From contig JAAZYZ010000113.1 in the NCBI GenBank assembly GCA_014239355.1, positions 1-23,163 on the forward strand: 23,163 nucleotides of DNA. Direction: 5' to 3'. Below the pieces are notes generated by a model. It worked only from the letters and a program-made list of their open reading frames with translations, made no database searches and had not been told where the DNA came from. Positions 1 to 7,394 of the stretch are shown here, piece by piece. How positions within the stretch are numbered: position 1 is the stretch's first letter; the number at the start of each line of letters is the position of its first letter. This DNA comes from Fidelibacterota bacterium. GTDB lineage: Bacteria > Marinisomatota > Marinisomatia > SCGC-AAA003-L08 > TMED6. The translations under genes were made by a program, and so were the position numbers.

Positions 1-104
1 GAACTATTTTGACCACCTCCCATAGTTGTTATAAGGGTTAATCCTTCAAATGGAGTCCCGATTACAAATTGAATTAATAAAATAAAAATAATGAAATAAT
101 GCAT
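1..104 (-). CDS. N-terminus of an exported protein, cut by the window edge
   Basis: Only about 34 codons are visible, reading leftward from an ATG at 102-104. They encode a short hydrophobic stretch (HYFIIFILLIQFVIG) that looks like a signal peptide, then a mature start of the form TPFEGLTLITTMGGGQNSS. The start is supported by AAGGAAA four bases upstream and a promoter-like sequence further up. The 'F-x-G-x-T-L' opening resembles exported aryl-sulfate sulfotransferase-like proteins, which commonly begin this way, but that is a weak recollection and too little is visible to assign a function. It lies downstream of the long minus-strand run but has its own signals, so it is probably a separate unit. 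Confidence 0.6.
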   Translation of the reverse strand, partial: MHYFIIFILLIQFVIGTPFEGLTLITTMGGGQNS

Positions 105-108
105 TTGA

Positions 109-115
109 TTTCCTT
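109..115 (-). promoter_or_regulatory. Ribosome binding site of the left-edge gene
   Basis: Read on the minus strand this is AAGGAAA followed by TCAA and ATG. It is a clearer Shine-Dalgarno sequence than most genes in this window have, and it fixes the start of the partial gene at base 104. Confidence 0.6.
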
Positions 116-135
116 TATATCTTAGCTATATAATA

Positions 136-164
136 AATATAAATTGTTCTAAATAAAAAATCAA
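136..164 (-). promoter_or_regulatory. Predicted sigma-70-type promoter for the left-edge gene
   Basis: On the minus strand, TTGATT (bases 164 to 159) is followed after exactly 17 bases by TATATT (141 to 136). This places a transcript start near 129, about 25 bases before the ATG at 104. The -10 matches the consensus at five of six positions and the -35 at four of six. In such AT-rich DNA chance matches are common, so support comes mainly from the spacing, the position in a true intergenic gap (105-183) and the ribosome binding site next to it. Confidence 0.4.
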
Positions 165-183
165 AAATGTAATAATATGTAAA

Positions 184-1026
184 CTAAAATTTGAAAATTT
201 GATTTTCAGACGCAATAGAAAATCCTTCCTTCATTACATGTCTATATGCGCTCGTATTCTCTCTCAATGCATCATTAGTATGATTTAAATGAATAAAATA
301 AACACGTTTTTTATATGACTGCGTTAAGTCTGATAATCTTGTTATAGTATCTATAATTTCAGGATGAGGAATCTTGGAGATATCTCTTAATTTCATTTCA
401 TTTTTTTTATAAAATGTACCATCTAAAAACAAAATATTATTATTCATAACAAATTCTGATAAATTGACATCCCAGCTATGCCAATCATCAATATCAGGAA
501 GAAATATAACTGATTTATTATTAATAAGTAATCTAAACCCAACTGTTTCAGAAAGTTCATTTCTATGGGGAACTTCAAAGGGAGTAACAGCAAAATTATT
601 AAATAATATATCTTTATTATTGTGAATCTCTATTAATTTAATATTATTATTTTCTATCAATTGCATCATAGGCTGATTATTTAAAATAAAATTTTTCATT
701 CTAGGCATAGTATAAACTGGAATATTATTAGTATTCATGATTTCTAAACCTAAATCCATTAATCCTAAATAATGACCTATATGAGCATGAGTAATAAATA
801 TCCCTGCTAACTCACAATTATAACTTTCTAAACGATATAGCTGTTCCTTAATGTTTGGAGTAATATCAAATAAATAAAATTGATTTTTCTTTTGATCTAT
901 TGCTGCAATTGATGAAGGTAATCTATGTGATTCAGGTGAATCCCATACTGAAGAACAACATTCTTTATAACAACCAGAATGAGGATATCCTCCATCTTGT
1001 GCTGTCCCTAATACATGAATAATCAT
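184..1026 (-). CDS. PqqB-like metallo-beta-lactamase-fold protein
   Basis: A 280-residue protein with the metallo-beta-lactamase fold, in the PqqB/PhnP-like branch. The N-terminus VLGTAQDGGYPHSGC followed by a cysteine pair (C19, C23, C24) resembles the cysteine-bearing start of PqqB. The metal motif is THAHIGH at residues 79-85 (H80, H82, H85), so the usual aspartate of H-x-H-x-D-H is a glycine. Later candidate ligands are H154 in PHR, D178 in PDID, and H246/H249 in FIHLNHT. I recall related Bacteroidota proteins annotated as PqqB that share the HAHIGH form, so the glycine may mark a subfamily rather than decay. No pqqA, C, D or E is nearby, so PQQ synthesis is unlikely and the substrate is unknown. 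It is the last gene of the minus-strand run, six bases after the membrane protein gene. Confidence 0.8.
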   Translation of the reverse strand: MIIHVLGTAQDGGYPHSGCYKECCSSVWDSPESHRLPSSIAAIDQKKNQFYLFDITPNIKEQLYRLESYNCELAGIFITHAHIGHYLGLMDLGLEIMNTNNIPVYTMPRMKNFILNNQPMMQLIENNNIKLIEIHNNKDILFNNFAVTPFEVPHRNELSETVGFRLLINNKSVIFLPDIDDWHSWDVNLSEFVMNNNILFLDGTFYKKNEMKLRDISKIPHPEIIDTITRLSDLTQSYKKRVYFIHLNHTNDALRENTSAYRHVMKEGFSIASENQIFKF

Positions 1027-1032
1027 TTCATT

Positions 1033-1653
1033 CTACCAAATAAATGGAAAAAAGATATTAGTATTTTTTTTATAGTCTTCAAAATTTTCATATTTAGATA
1101 ATGATTTATCTTTTTTAAACATATTTGGAATCCATATAATGATAATAAAAGATATCAAAGCAATGATAGGGGCCCAATGCATAGCTAATAAGCTGAACCC
1201 TAAATAAATTAATAATTCACCTAAATAATTAACATTTCTAATTCTGCTAAACATTACATCTGTAATTAGATTATTTGGATGATATTTTAATTGAATAAAT
1301 TTTTGCATATCAGATGTGAAATGAAAAAAGACTCCAAATATATACATAGATATACACATAGCAATATACCAATTGGGTGGTTGAATATTCTGCGTAATTA
1401 TTAGATAAGGAGCTATCCAATATAATGATAATCCAAACCAAATTAATAATCCATACCATATAGAGCATTTTGATTCCCATTGTTTATCTGGAAAAAGTTT
1501 ACTTTTTAAAATCCATAGTATCCCATATGAACCATGTAAAGCCAAATATATATACAGATTAATATTGAATGTATTTTGATATATATACATCAAAGATAAA
1601 ATATAAATGAAGGTAGCACCTTTATGTGAATCTATATAATATTTTTGTTTCAT
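1033..1653 (-). CDS. Small polytopic membrane protein, DUF1295/isoprenylcysteine methyltransferase-like
   Basis: A 206-residue protein that is mostly hydrophobic, with about five or six membrane-spanning segments. Its C-terminal part has the signature RNVNYLGELLIYLGF (about residues 138-152), then a last hydrophobic hairpin, then a soluble tail with YENFEDYKKNTN and FPF. This layout is typical of the DUF1295, steroid-5-alpha-reductase and isoprenylcysteine carboxyl-methyltransferase superfamily, where the R-N-P-x-Y-x-G-E segment and the charged tail bind the cofactor (NADPH or S-adenosylmethionine). I cannot tell reductase from methyltransferase. It overlaps the aroQ stop by four bases (ATGA), so it is translationally coupled to the shikimate genes. 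A lipid, quinone or isoprenoid substrate is possible in this context but unproven. Confidence 0.7.
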   Translation of the reverse strand: MKQKYYIDSHKGATFIYILSLMYIYQNTFNINLYIYLALHGSYGILWILKSKLFPDKQWESKCSIWYGLLIWFGLSLYWIAPYLIITQNIQPPNWYIAMCISMYIFGVFFHFTSDMQKFIQLKYHPNNLITDVMFSRIRNVNYLGELLIYLGFSLLAMHWAPIIALISFIIIIWIPNMFKKDKSLSKYENFEDYKKNTNIFFPFIW

Positions 1654-2072
1654 AAGATGTCCTTTATTTTATTAACTGCTTCTATATAGCCATCTATACC
1701 TTTCCCTGAAATGGCTTCCTGACAAACATCAGATATTACAAGATTCTTTCTAAACTCTTCTCTATTAAAAATATCAGATAAATGGACTTCAATAGTAGGT
1801 AAGGCAATTGCAGAAATTGCATCTCTAATAGCATATGAATAATGAGCAAAAGCTCCTGGATTAATAATTAAAGCATGAACTATATCCAATGATTCATGAA
1901 TCTTATCTATGAGTACCCCTTCATGATTAGATTGGAAAAAAGAAAAATTAATTTCAGGAAAATGAGTTTTTATAGAATCAAATAATTCATTTTGAGTTTT
2001 AGATCCATAAATCATTGTCTCTCTTTGGCCTAATAAATTAAGATTAGGTCCATGTAATATTAAAATCTTCAT
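1650..2072 (-). CDS. aroQ: 3-dehydroquinate dehydratase, type II
   Basis: Cytosolic enzyme of the third shikimate-pathway step, converting 3-dehydroquinate to 3-dehydroshikimate. At 140 residues it has the usual length of the small dodecameric type II enzyme. Hallmarks are HGPNLNLLGQRE at 7-18, the catalytic tyrosine Y22 in IYGS, QSNHEG at 47-52, the substrate loop IINPGAF at 69-75 and the catalytic histidine H97 in IEVHLSD. The late arginine R108 and the C-terminal helix VCQEAISGKGIDGY are also standard. It lies two bases downstream of aroB and overlaps the next gene by four bases. Nothing is unusual, and the identification is firm. Confidence 0.96.
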   Translation of the reverse strand: MKILILHGPNLNLLGQRETMIYGSKTQNELFDSIKTHFPEINFSFFQSNHEGVLIDKIHESLDIVHALIINPGAFAHYSYAIRDAISAIALPTIEVHLSDIFNREEFRKNLVISDVCQEAISGKGIDGYIEAVNKIKDIL

Positions 2073-2074
2073 AT

Positions 2075-3136
2075 CTAGACTATTTTTAAAATATCCTTTA
2101 TTGAAATATCATCACATATCATTGGACATCCAATGTTCTCTAATAATATAAATCTAATACTATTATTGGTTGTTTTTTTATCAAAATTAATTTTTTCTAT
2201 ATCAGATTTTTCTAATTTATAATTATTTTTAATTTCTAGTTTATTAAATATATCCATAATTAAGCTATAATTTTTATCTGAGATTATTTTTTTATTAATA
2301 GAGAGCTTTAAACTTAAAAACATACCATTAATAATTGATTCACCATGAGTAATATTTTGAAATTGATATTTACTCTCTATAATATGACCTAAAGTATGGC
2401 CAAAATTTAAAATATTCCTATAACCTTCATCAAGCACATCTTTTTCAATAAAAAGCTTTTTAACCAAACAGCTTTGATAAATTATATTACTAATTAAATC
2501 TATGTCTTTAACTTGTATTATACAATTATAATTCTTAATTAAATTATCTAATATTTTTGAATCTGAAATCAAACCATACTTAATTACTTCACCAAGACCA
2601 CTATAAATCTGCTTCTCATTAAGAGATTTTAAAAAAAGTGGGTCAATACATACTAATTCAGGTTGATGGAAAGATCCCAATACATTTTTTACCCCTTCAT
2701 AATTTACCCCTGTTTTACCGCCAATAGATGAATCTACCATAGCAAGCAATGTTGTTGGCACATTTATATATCTAATTCCTCTCATAAATATAGAACTTAA
2801 GAATCCTACGATATCTCCAACCGTTCCTCCACCAAGAGAAATTAACACTGTATCACGCTTACAATTTAACTCCATTAAAGAATGTGCTAAATTTTGAATG
2901 TAATCAAGAGATTTAAATTTCTCTCCATCATTAATTTCCAACTGTTCAATATCATAATTATGATTTTTAAAATTAGATACAATCTCTGGAACATATGAAG
3001 ATAGATTAGAGGAAAAACACAAAATAAACTTTTGGCCTTGGTTAAATTTACTTACATAAGATGAAAGATTATGTGATATCGATTTTTTGATAACAACATC
3101 ATAAGAACTATGATTTAAATTAATTGATAATTTCAT
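2075..3136 (-). CDS. aroB: 3-dehydroquinate synthase
   Basis: Second step of the shikimate pathway: NAD- and metal-dependent conversion of DAHP to 3-dehydroquinate. At 353 residues the length is normal. Visible features are the nucleotide-binding loop LGGGTVGDIVGF at 101-112, VPTTLLAMVDSSIGGKTGVN at 126-145, and the metal ligands E183 (GLGEVIKYG), H247 (NFGHTLGH) and H264 (THGES). The start overlaps the end of aroK by 17 bases, which suggests coupled translation. DAHP synthase, which makes its substrate, is not in the window and must be encoded elsewhere. Confidence 0.96.
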   Translation of the reverse strand: MKLSINLNHSSYDVVIKKSISHNLSSYVSKFNQGQKFILCFSSNLSSYVPEIVSNFKNHNYDIEQLEINDGEKFKSLDYIQNLAHSLMELNCKRDTVLISLGGGTVGDIVGFLSSIFMRGIRYINVPTTLLAMVDSSIGGKTGVNYEGVKNVLGSFHQPELVCIDPLFLKSLNEKQIYSGLGEVIKYGLISDSKILDNLIKNYNCIIQVKDIDLISNIIYQSCLVKKLFIEKDVLDEGYRNILNFGHTLGHIIESKYQFQNITHGESIINGMFLSLKLSINKKIISDKNYSLIMDIFNKLEIKNNYKLEKSDIEKINFDKKTTNNSIRFILLENIGCPMICDDISIKDILKIV

Positions 3137-3641
3137 TTTTAATTAACTTTTCTTTTATAATATTAGAAACCCCAACTATACTCTGATTATTAGTATTAAT
3201 CACTAAATCAGAAATATCATGATATATTTGGTCCCTATCATTAAATAAATCTGAAAATACATCTATATTAATGCGCCCATTTCTCTTTGATTGAATTAAT
3301 GGGCGAAACACATCTTGATTGCTTACTCTATCTATTAATACATGCATTGAGGCTTCTAAATATATGCAGTAATTCTTTTTCATAATTTCCTTATTTAACG
3401 AACTTAAAATTGCTCCTCCGCCTACGGAAATAATTAAATCTTGATTAAGATTATCAATTTTTAAAATTTCTTTTTCTTCTATATTCCTAAACTCTTCAAT
3501 ACCATTTTTTAAAATATAATCACCAGAATCAATTAAATGATCAACATCTAAAAATGGCATCTCAATAATCTTAGATAATTCTAAACCAATTGATGTTTTA
3601 CCAGCACCCATCATACCAACTAAAAAAACTTTTTTCTTCAT
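3120..3641 (-). CDS. aroK: Shikimate kinase
   Basis: Phosphorylates shikimate with ATP to give shikimate-3-phosphate. The 173 residues hold a Walker A loop GMMGAGKTS at 9-17, the substrate aspartate D34 in LDVDHLID, an arginine in EEFRNIEEKE near 52, the Walker B-like GGGA at 74-77 and the lid/arginine segment DVFRPLI at 110-116. All catalytic elements look intact. It sits three bases after aroC and its 3' end overlaps the aroB start, in the middle of the shikimate gene block. Confidence 0.95.
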   Translation of the reverse strand: MKKKVFLVGMMGAGKTSIGLELSKIIEMPFLDVDHLIDSGDYILKNGIEEFRNIEEKEILKIDNLNQDLIISVGGGAILSSLNKEIMKKNYCIYLEASMHVLIDRVSNQDVFRPLIQSKRNGRINIDVFSDLFNDRDQIYHDISDLVINTNNQSIVGVSNIIKEKLIKNEIIN

Positions 3642-3644
3642 AAT

Positions 3645-4793
3645 TTAATATTGAGCACTTGCTTTAAGATGAGCCTTAAATTGTTTAATTGAGTCGCCAC
3701 CAAATTTATCTAAAATAGTATCTGCAATCGCAAAAGAAAGCATATGTTCAGCAATAATAGAAGCTGCTGGAACTGCACATGTATCAGAACGTTCTTTATG
3801 TGCAGATTCTATTGCTTTAGTATTAATATCAACTGATTTTAATGAACGACTAAGAGTAGGGATAGGTTTCATCGACATATTTAAAACTAAAGGAGTTGCA
3901 TTACTCATTCCGCCTTCAATACCACCCGCACTATTAGAATCTCTTGTATATGAGTTTTTATCCCATGAAATTTCATCATGATATTCACTACCCAAAGCAT
4001 TCCCCACAGAACCAATAGTTAGAGATTTAAAAGCATTAATAGAAAGCATTAATGATGCGATTATAGCATTTAATTTTTTATCCCATTGAATATAACTACC
4101 TAAACCATAAGGTAACCCCAAAGCAACGACCTCCATAGTTCCACCTATTGTATCACCATTTAATTTACATTCATCTATTACACGAACCATATCATCTTCA
4201 ATAGATAAGTTATAACATCTAAATTTTGATTGATCTACTTGATCATTTAAATCAGAATAATCAGAATTATTCAATTTAGTATTATCAACTACAGAACCAA
4301 TACTTAAAACTCTACTCTGAATAGAAATATTAGCCTCAGCTAAAAATTTTTTACATATAGCGCCTAAGGCAACTCTCATAGCAGTTTCTCTAGCTGAAGA
4401 TCTTTCAATTACATTTCTAATATCATCAAAATCAAATTTTTTGATGCCAGCTAAATCAGCATGACCAGGTCTAGGTAAAGTAATTTTTTTAATATTTTCT
4501 TCTGTAGGTTCAACTCCCATTTTATCAATCCAATTTTGATAATCTTTATTTTCAATCATAATAGAAATTGGAGAACCTAGAGTTTTCCCATGCCTTACTC
4601 CAGATACAATCGTTACTTGATCATTTTCAATTTTCATGCGTCCACCTCGACCATAACCAAGCTGCCTTCTAGATAATTGCTGATTAATATACTCTTTTGT
4701 AATCTCTAAACCTGCTGGTATACCCTGAATAATTCCAACCAATGCTTTACCATGTGATTCCCCTGCAGTTAAAAATTTTATTTTTGTTAACAT
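3645..4793 (-). CDS. aroC: Chorismate synthase
   Basis: Last step of the pathway: an FMN-dependent anti-elimination of phosphate from EPSP to give chorismate. At 382 residues it is full length. Signatures are TAGESHGKALVG near the N-terminus with the catalytic histidine H14, RRQLGYGRGGRM at 42-53, PRPGHADLAGIKKF, the arginine cluster ERSSARETAMR near 130-140, GGIEGGMSNATP, and a C-terminal second histidine/arginine patch ESAHKERSDTCAVPAAS. No NADPH-flavin reductase domain is fused, so it is the monofunctional bacterial type that relies on reduced flavin from elsewhere. It abuts aroE with no spacer (aroE stop at 4794-4796). Confidence 0.97.
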   Translation of the reverse strand: MLTKIKFLTAGESHGKALVGIIQGIPAGLEITKEYINQQLSRRQLGYGRGGRMKIENDQVTIVSGVRHGKTLGSPISIMIENKDYQNWIDKMGVEPTEENIKKITLPRPGHADLAGIKKFDFDDIRNVIERSSARETAMRVALGAICKKFLAEANISIQSRVLSIGSVVDNTKLNNSDYSDLNDQVDQSKFRCYNLSIEDDMVRVIDECKLNGDTIGGTMEVVALGLPYGLGSYIQWDKKLNAIIASLMLSINAFKSLTIGSVGNALGSEYHDEISWDKNSYTRDSNSAGGIEGGMSNATPLVLNMSMKPIPTLSRSLKSVDINTKAIESAHKERSDTCAVPAASIIAEHMLSFAIADTILDKFGGDSIKQFKAHLKASAQY

Positions 4794-5567
4794 TTAATCC
4801 CTTTTTAAAGTTGATTTTAAATCATATAAATCTACATTTGTAAATATATCTTTACTAAACCAAATATTAATCGAAGCCAAAGCTTGATAAATCAACATAT
4901 CTAAACCGTTAATATATAATTTTTTATGATTTTCATTAATTAAATTTTGATTTTTTGTGGATAACTTTGTGTATAAAAGGTCTATCCATATATTTTTTCT
5001 TGATATAAAATAATCTATAAATTTACTGTCATCATTTATAAAATGATTTGGGCTGCAATTAATAATAACAAATTCTGATTTAGAATTATTCTCTATAATA
5101 CAGCTAACATTATCCCTATCATACAACTCAATTTCTACACAACCCATTAAACTAAGAGCATAAATAACGGCACGATGAGCACCTCCCAAACCTATTATTT
5201 TAATTTTTTTATCTAATAGATCAATATTGTTTAATTGAAGCATTTGAAAAAAACCAAACCAATCTGTGTTGTGCCCTAAAATATTTCTATTTTGAAACTC
5301 AATACAGTTAACTGCATTCATTTGATTACAGGCTTCCGTTACTTTATCCATATAATGATATACACTAACTTTATATGGGTTAGTAATATTCAATCCATCA
5401 ATATTATGATCTTTATAATTTTTTAATAATTGAGGAATTTGGTCTAATTCTGATATTTCCATCAATTGGTAACTTGCATTTAGATTCAGCTTTTTAAATA
5501 CATAATTATGAATTAGAGGACTTAAACTATTCTCTATATTTTTACCAATTAAATAAAAATTTTTCAT
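4794..5567 (-). CDS. aroE: Shikimate dehydrogenase
   Basis: NADP-dependent reduction of 3-dehydroshikimate to shikimate. The N-terminal substrate domain shows SLSPLIHN at 14-21 (two serines that hold the carboxylate), GLNITNPYK with the catalytic lysine K66, AVNCI with N87, and HNTDWFGF with the catalytic aspartate D102. The dinucleotide-binding loop is GLGGAHRAV at 126-134, a slight variant of the usual G-x-G-G-A-x-R-A. The C-terminal half is divergent and a little short (257 residues against about 270). Its start overlaps the aroA stop by four bases. Divergence is in surface regions, and I see no sign that activity is lost. Confidence 0.94.
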   Translation of the reverse strand: MKNFYLIGKNIENSLSPLIHNYVFKKLNLNASYQLMEISELDQIPQLLKNYKDHNIDGLNITNPYKVSVYHYMDKVTEACNQMNAVNCIEFQNRNILGHNTDWFGFFQMLQLNNIDLLDKKIKIIGLGGAHRAVIYALSLMGCVEIELYDRDNVSCIIENNSKSEFVIINCSPNHFINDDSKFIDYFISRKNIWIDLLYTKLSTKNQNLINENHKKLYINGLDMLIYQALASINIWFSKDIFTNVDLYDLKSTLKRD

Positions 5568-6832
5568 TCAAATATATCCTCTATAATTGATATAAAATTA
5601 GGAAAAGATTTTTTATACGAAGTATCATTTATATCATAATCTATATTTTTACTTATAAGGCGATTTGCGATATAAAATGACATAAATATCCGATGATCAT
5701 TAAAACTTTTTATTCTTGTATTATACAATCTTTTTTTTCCTTTAATTATCAAAGAATCATCTCTTAGTTTTGCATAACCACCCATAGATTGGATATTCTC
5801 TATAATAGATTTTATTCTATTAGACTCTTTTACTTTTAATTCTTTAATACCATGAATAACAGTATCTCCTTCAGCATAAGATGCTAAAACTGACAATATC
5901 GGAATTTCATCTATCATTTTTACTGTATTTAACTTATTAATTGTAATTCCCTTTAAATTATCCGAATAATCAATAATAATATCTGCAACAATCTCGCCAT
6001 AAAGTGTCTTTTTATTTAAAATATTAATCTTAGCACCCATGTTAACTGCTGCTTCTAAAAAACCAATTCGATATTTATTAATTCCAACACTATTTATTCT
6101 AACAAAAGAGCCTTGCTTTAATAGTGCTACACAAATAATAAAAGATGCACTTGAAAAATCACCCGGAAGCTTAATGTTTATATTTTTGTTAATTTTAATA
6201 CCACCATCAATTTCAATTTTATCCTCATTTATATAAATAGGATATCCTAGATTAGATAATAAGATTTCTAAATGATCTCTAGTATAAATTTTCCCTCTCA
6301 AAATACTCTTACCATTAATAGACATAGCATATAAAATTAATGCAGACTTAACTTGAGCACTTGGAATATCTAAAACATAATTAAATGGCTTTAAATTATT
6401 ACCTTTATTTAATTTTATAGGTAATCGAAAACTATTAGACTCAATATTAACACCAAAATTTTTAAGCGGCCTTACAATCCTTCTCATTGGTCGTTGTGAT
6501 AACGAAGAAGCACTATGAATTTGTACATTTATATTTAGCCCTGCCAAATAACCAATTAAAAGACGTGCTGTTGTGCCCGAATCATTACAATCTATAATAG
6601 AGTCTTTAAATAACATATTAGTAGAATCTATCATAATTGAACTATTTATAAACTTATATTTAAAACCATAATTTTTAAAAATTTCTAAAGTACTCAAAAC
6701 ATCTTCATTTTTAGGGAAATTATCAATTTGATGCTCTCCTTTTATACATGAAGCTAATATGAGAGCTCTATGTGCAATAGATTTATCTCCTGGTAAGCAT
6801 ACTTGTAAATACTCTGAATTAGATAACTTCAT
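5564..6832 (-). CDS. aroA: 3-phosphoshikimate 1-carboxyvinyltransferase (EPSP synthase)
   Basis: Joins shikimate-3-phosphate and phosphoenolpyruvate to form EPSP. The 422-residue protein has LPGDKSIAHRA at 13-23 (K17), NDSGTTARLL at 83-92, SQRPMRRIV at 112-120, PSAQVKSA at 157-164, the catalytic aspartate D308 in IDEIPILS, E336 in KESNRI and the NDHR motif at 378-381. The DSGTTAR and RPM forms differ from the E. coli NAGTA type and are closer to Bacillus-like enzymes. This is the family targeted by glyphosate, but sensitivity cannot be judged from this reading. The start overlaps the amidotransferase stop by 14 bases. Confidence 0.96.
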   Translation of the reverse strand: MKLSNSEYLQVCLPGDKSIAHRALILASCIKGEHQIDNFPKNEDVLSTLEIFKNYGFKYKFINSSIMIDSTNMLFKDSIIDCNDSGTTARLLIGYLAGLNINVQIHSASSLSQRPMRRIVRPLKNFGVNIESNSFRLPIKLNKGNNLKPFNYVLDIPSAQVKSALILYAMSINGKSILRGKIYTRDHLEILLSNLGYPIYINEDKIEIDGGIKINKNINIKLPGDFSSASFIICVALLKQGSFVRINSVGINKYRIGFLEAAVNMGAKINILNKKTLYGEIVADIIIDYSDNLKGITINKLNTVKMIDEIPILSVLASYAEGDTVIHGIKELKVKESNRIKSIIENIQSMGGYAKLRDDSLIIKGKKRLYNTRIKSFNDHRIFMSFYIANRLISKNIDYDINDTSYKKSFPNFISIIEDIFE

Positions 6833-7394
6833 TAATAAAATTTTCTATCATTTTTAATCCATACTCAGTTTCAATAGATTCAGGATGAAACTGAAGGCCA
6901 AAAATTAATTTTTTTTTATGCTGAACTGCCATAATCTCATTATCTAATTTAGTTTTTGCAATCACCTCTAAAGAATCTGGAAACGAATTGTAAGAAGCTA
7001 CTAAAGAATGATATCTGGTAGCCTTAAAGAGTTTCGAAACATTGTTAAATATTTTAGAACTAGAATAATGCTCAATTAAATGAACTTTCCCATGACATAT
7101 TTTATCTGAATTTTTAATTATACCACCAAAATTTTCTATAATTGCCTGATGCCCCAAACAAATACCTAGCATCGGAATAGTAGCACTATACAATTTAATA
7201 AGATCTGGCATTTTACCTGCAAAACTTGGCCTTCCTGGGCCAGGAGAGAATATAAAGGCCTTAATTTTTTTTATATCTAAACTATCAATTGTAGAATCAT
7301 CATTTTTCAAAACTATGGTATCATTATAAAACTGGCCCACATACTGAAATAGATTGTATGTAAAGGAATCATAGTTATCTATAATTACAATCAA
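6819..7394 (-). CDS. pabA: Glutamine amidotransferase of anthranilate or aminodeoxychorismate synthase
   Basis: A 191-residue class I glutamine amidotransferase that supplies ammonia to a chorismate-using partner. The opening IIDNYDSFTYNLFQY is characteristic of TrpG/PabA. The catalytic cysteine is C79 in LGICLGHQ, FSPGPGRP at 49-56 forms the oxyanion region, and the histidine-glutamate pair is in QFHPES near residue 168. The chorismate-binding partner (TrpE or PabB) is not in the window, so tryptophan and folate roles cannot be separated; one such subunit often serves both. The symbol pabA is a choice and trpG is equally valid. It overlaps the NapH-like gene by four bases and leads straight into the aro block, which makes its chorismate. 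Confidence 0.88.
   Translation of the reverse strand: MIVIIDNYDSFTYNLFQYVGQFYNDTIVLKNDDSTIDSLDIKKIKAFIFSPGPGRPSFAGKMPDLIKLYSATIPMLGICLGHQAIIENFGGIIKNSDKICHGKVHLIEHYSSSKIFNNVSKLFKATRYHSLVASYNSFPDSLEVIAKTKLDNEIMAVQHKKKLIFGLQFHPESIETEYGLKMIENFINEVI

Noticed and set aside
184..200. AT-only near-palindrome at the end of the PqqB-like gene (AAATTTTCAAATTTT on the minus strand)
   Set aside because: Considered as a terminator for the long run, but the stem has only A-T pairs, it overlaps the last codons, and no separate T-run follows a stable hairpin.
184..1026. The PqqB-like gene as evidence of PQQ biosynthesis
   Set aside because: No pqqA, C, D or E is present, and the metal motif differs from true PqqB. 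Annotation transfer would be misleading.
6039..6236. A plus-strand open frame of about 65 codons inside aroA
   Set aside because: It lies antisense to a well-conserved enzyme, its translation resembles no known family, and it has no ribosome binding site. The same applies to antisense frames within the NapH-like gene (7992-8282), menC (12065-12319), tgt (15384-15632) and tldE (20951-21145).
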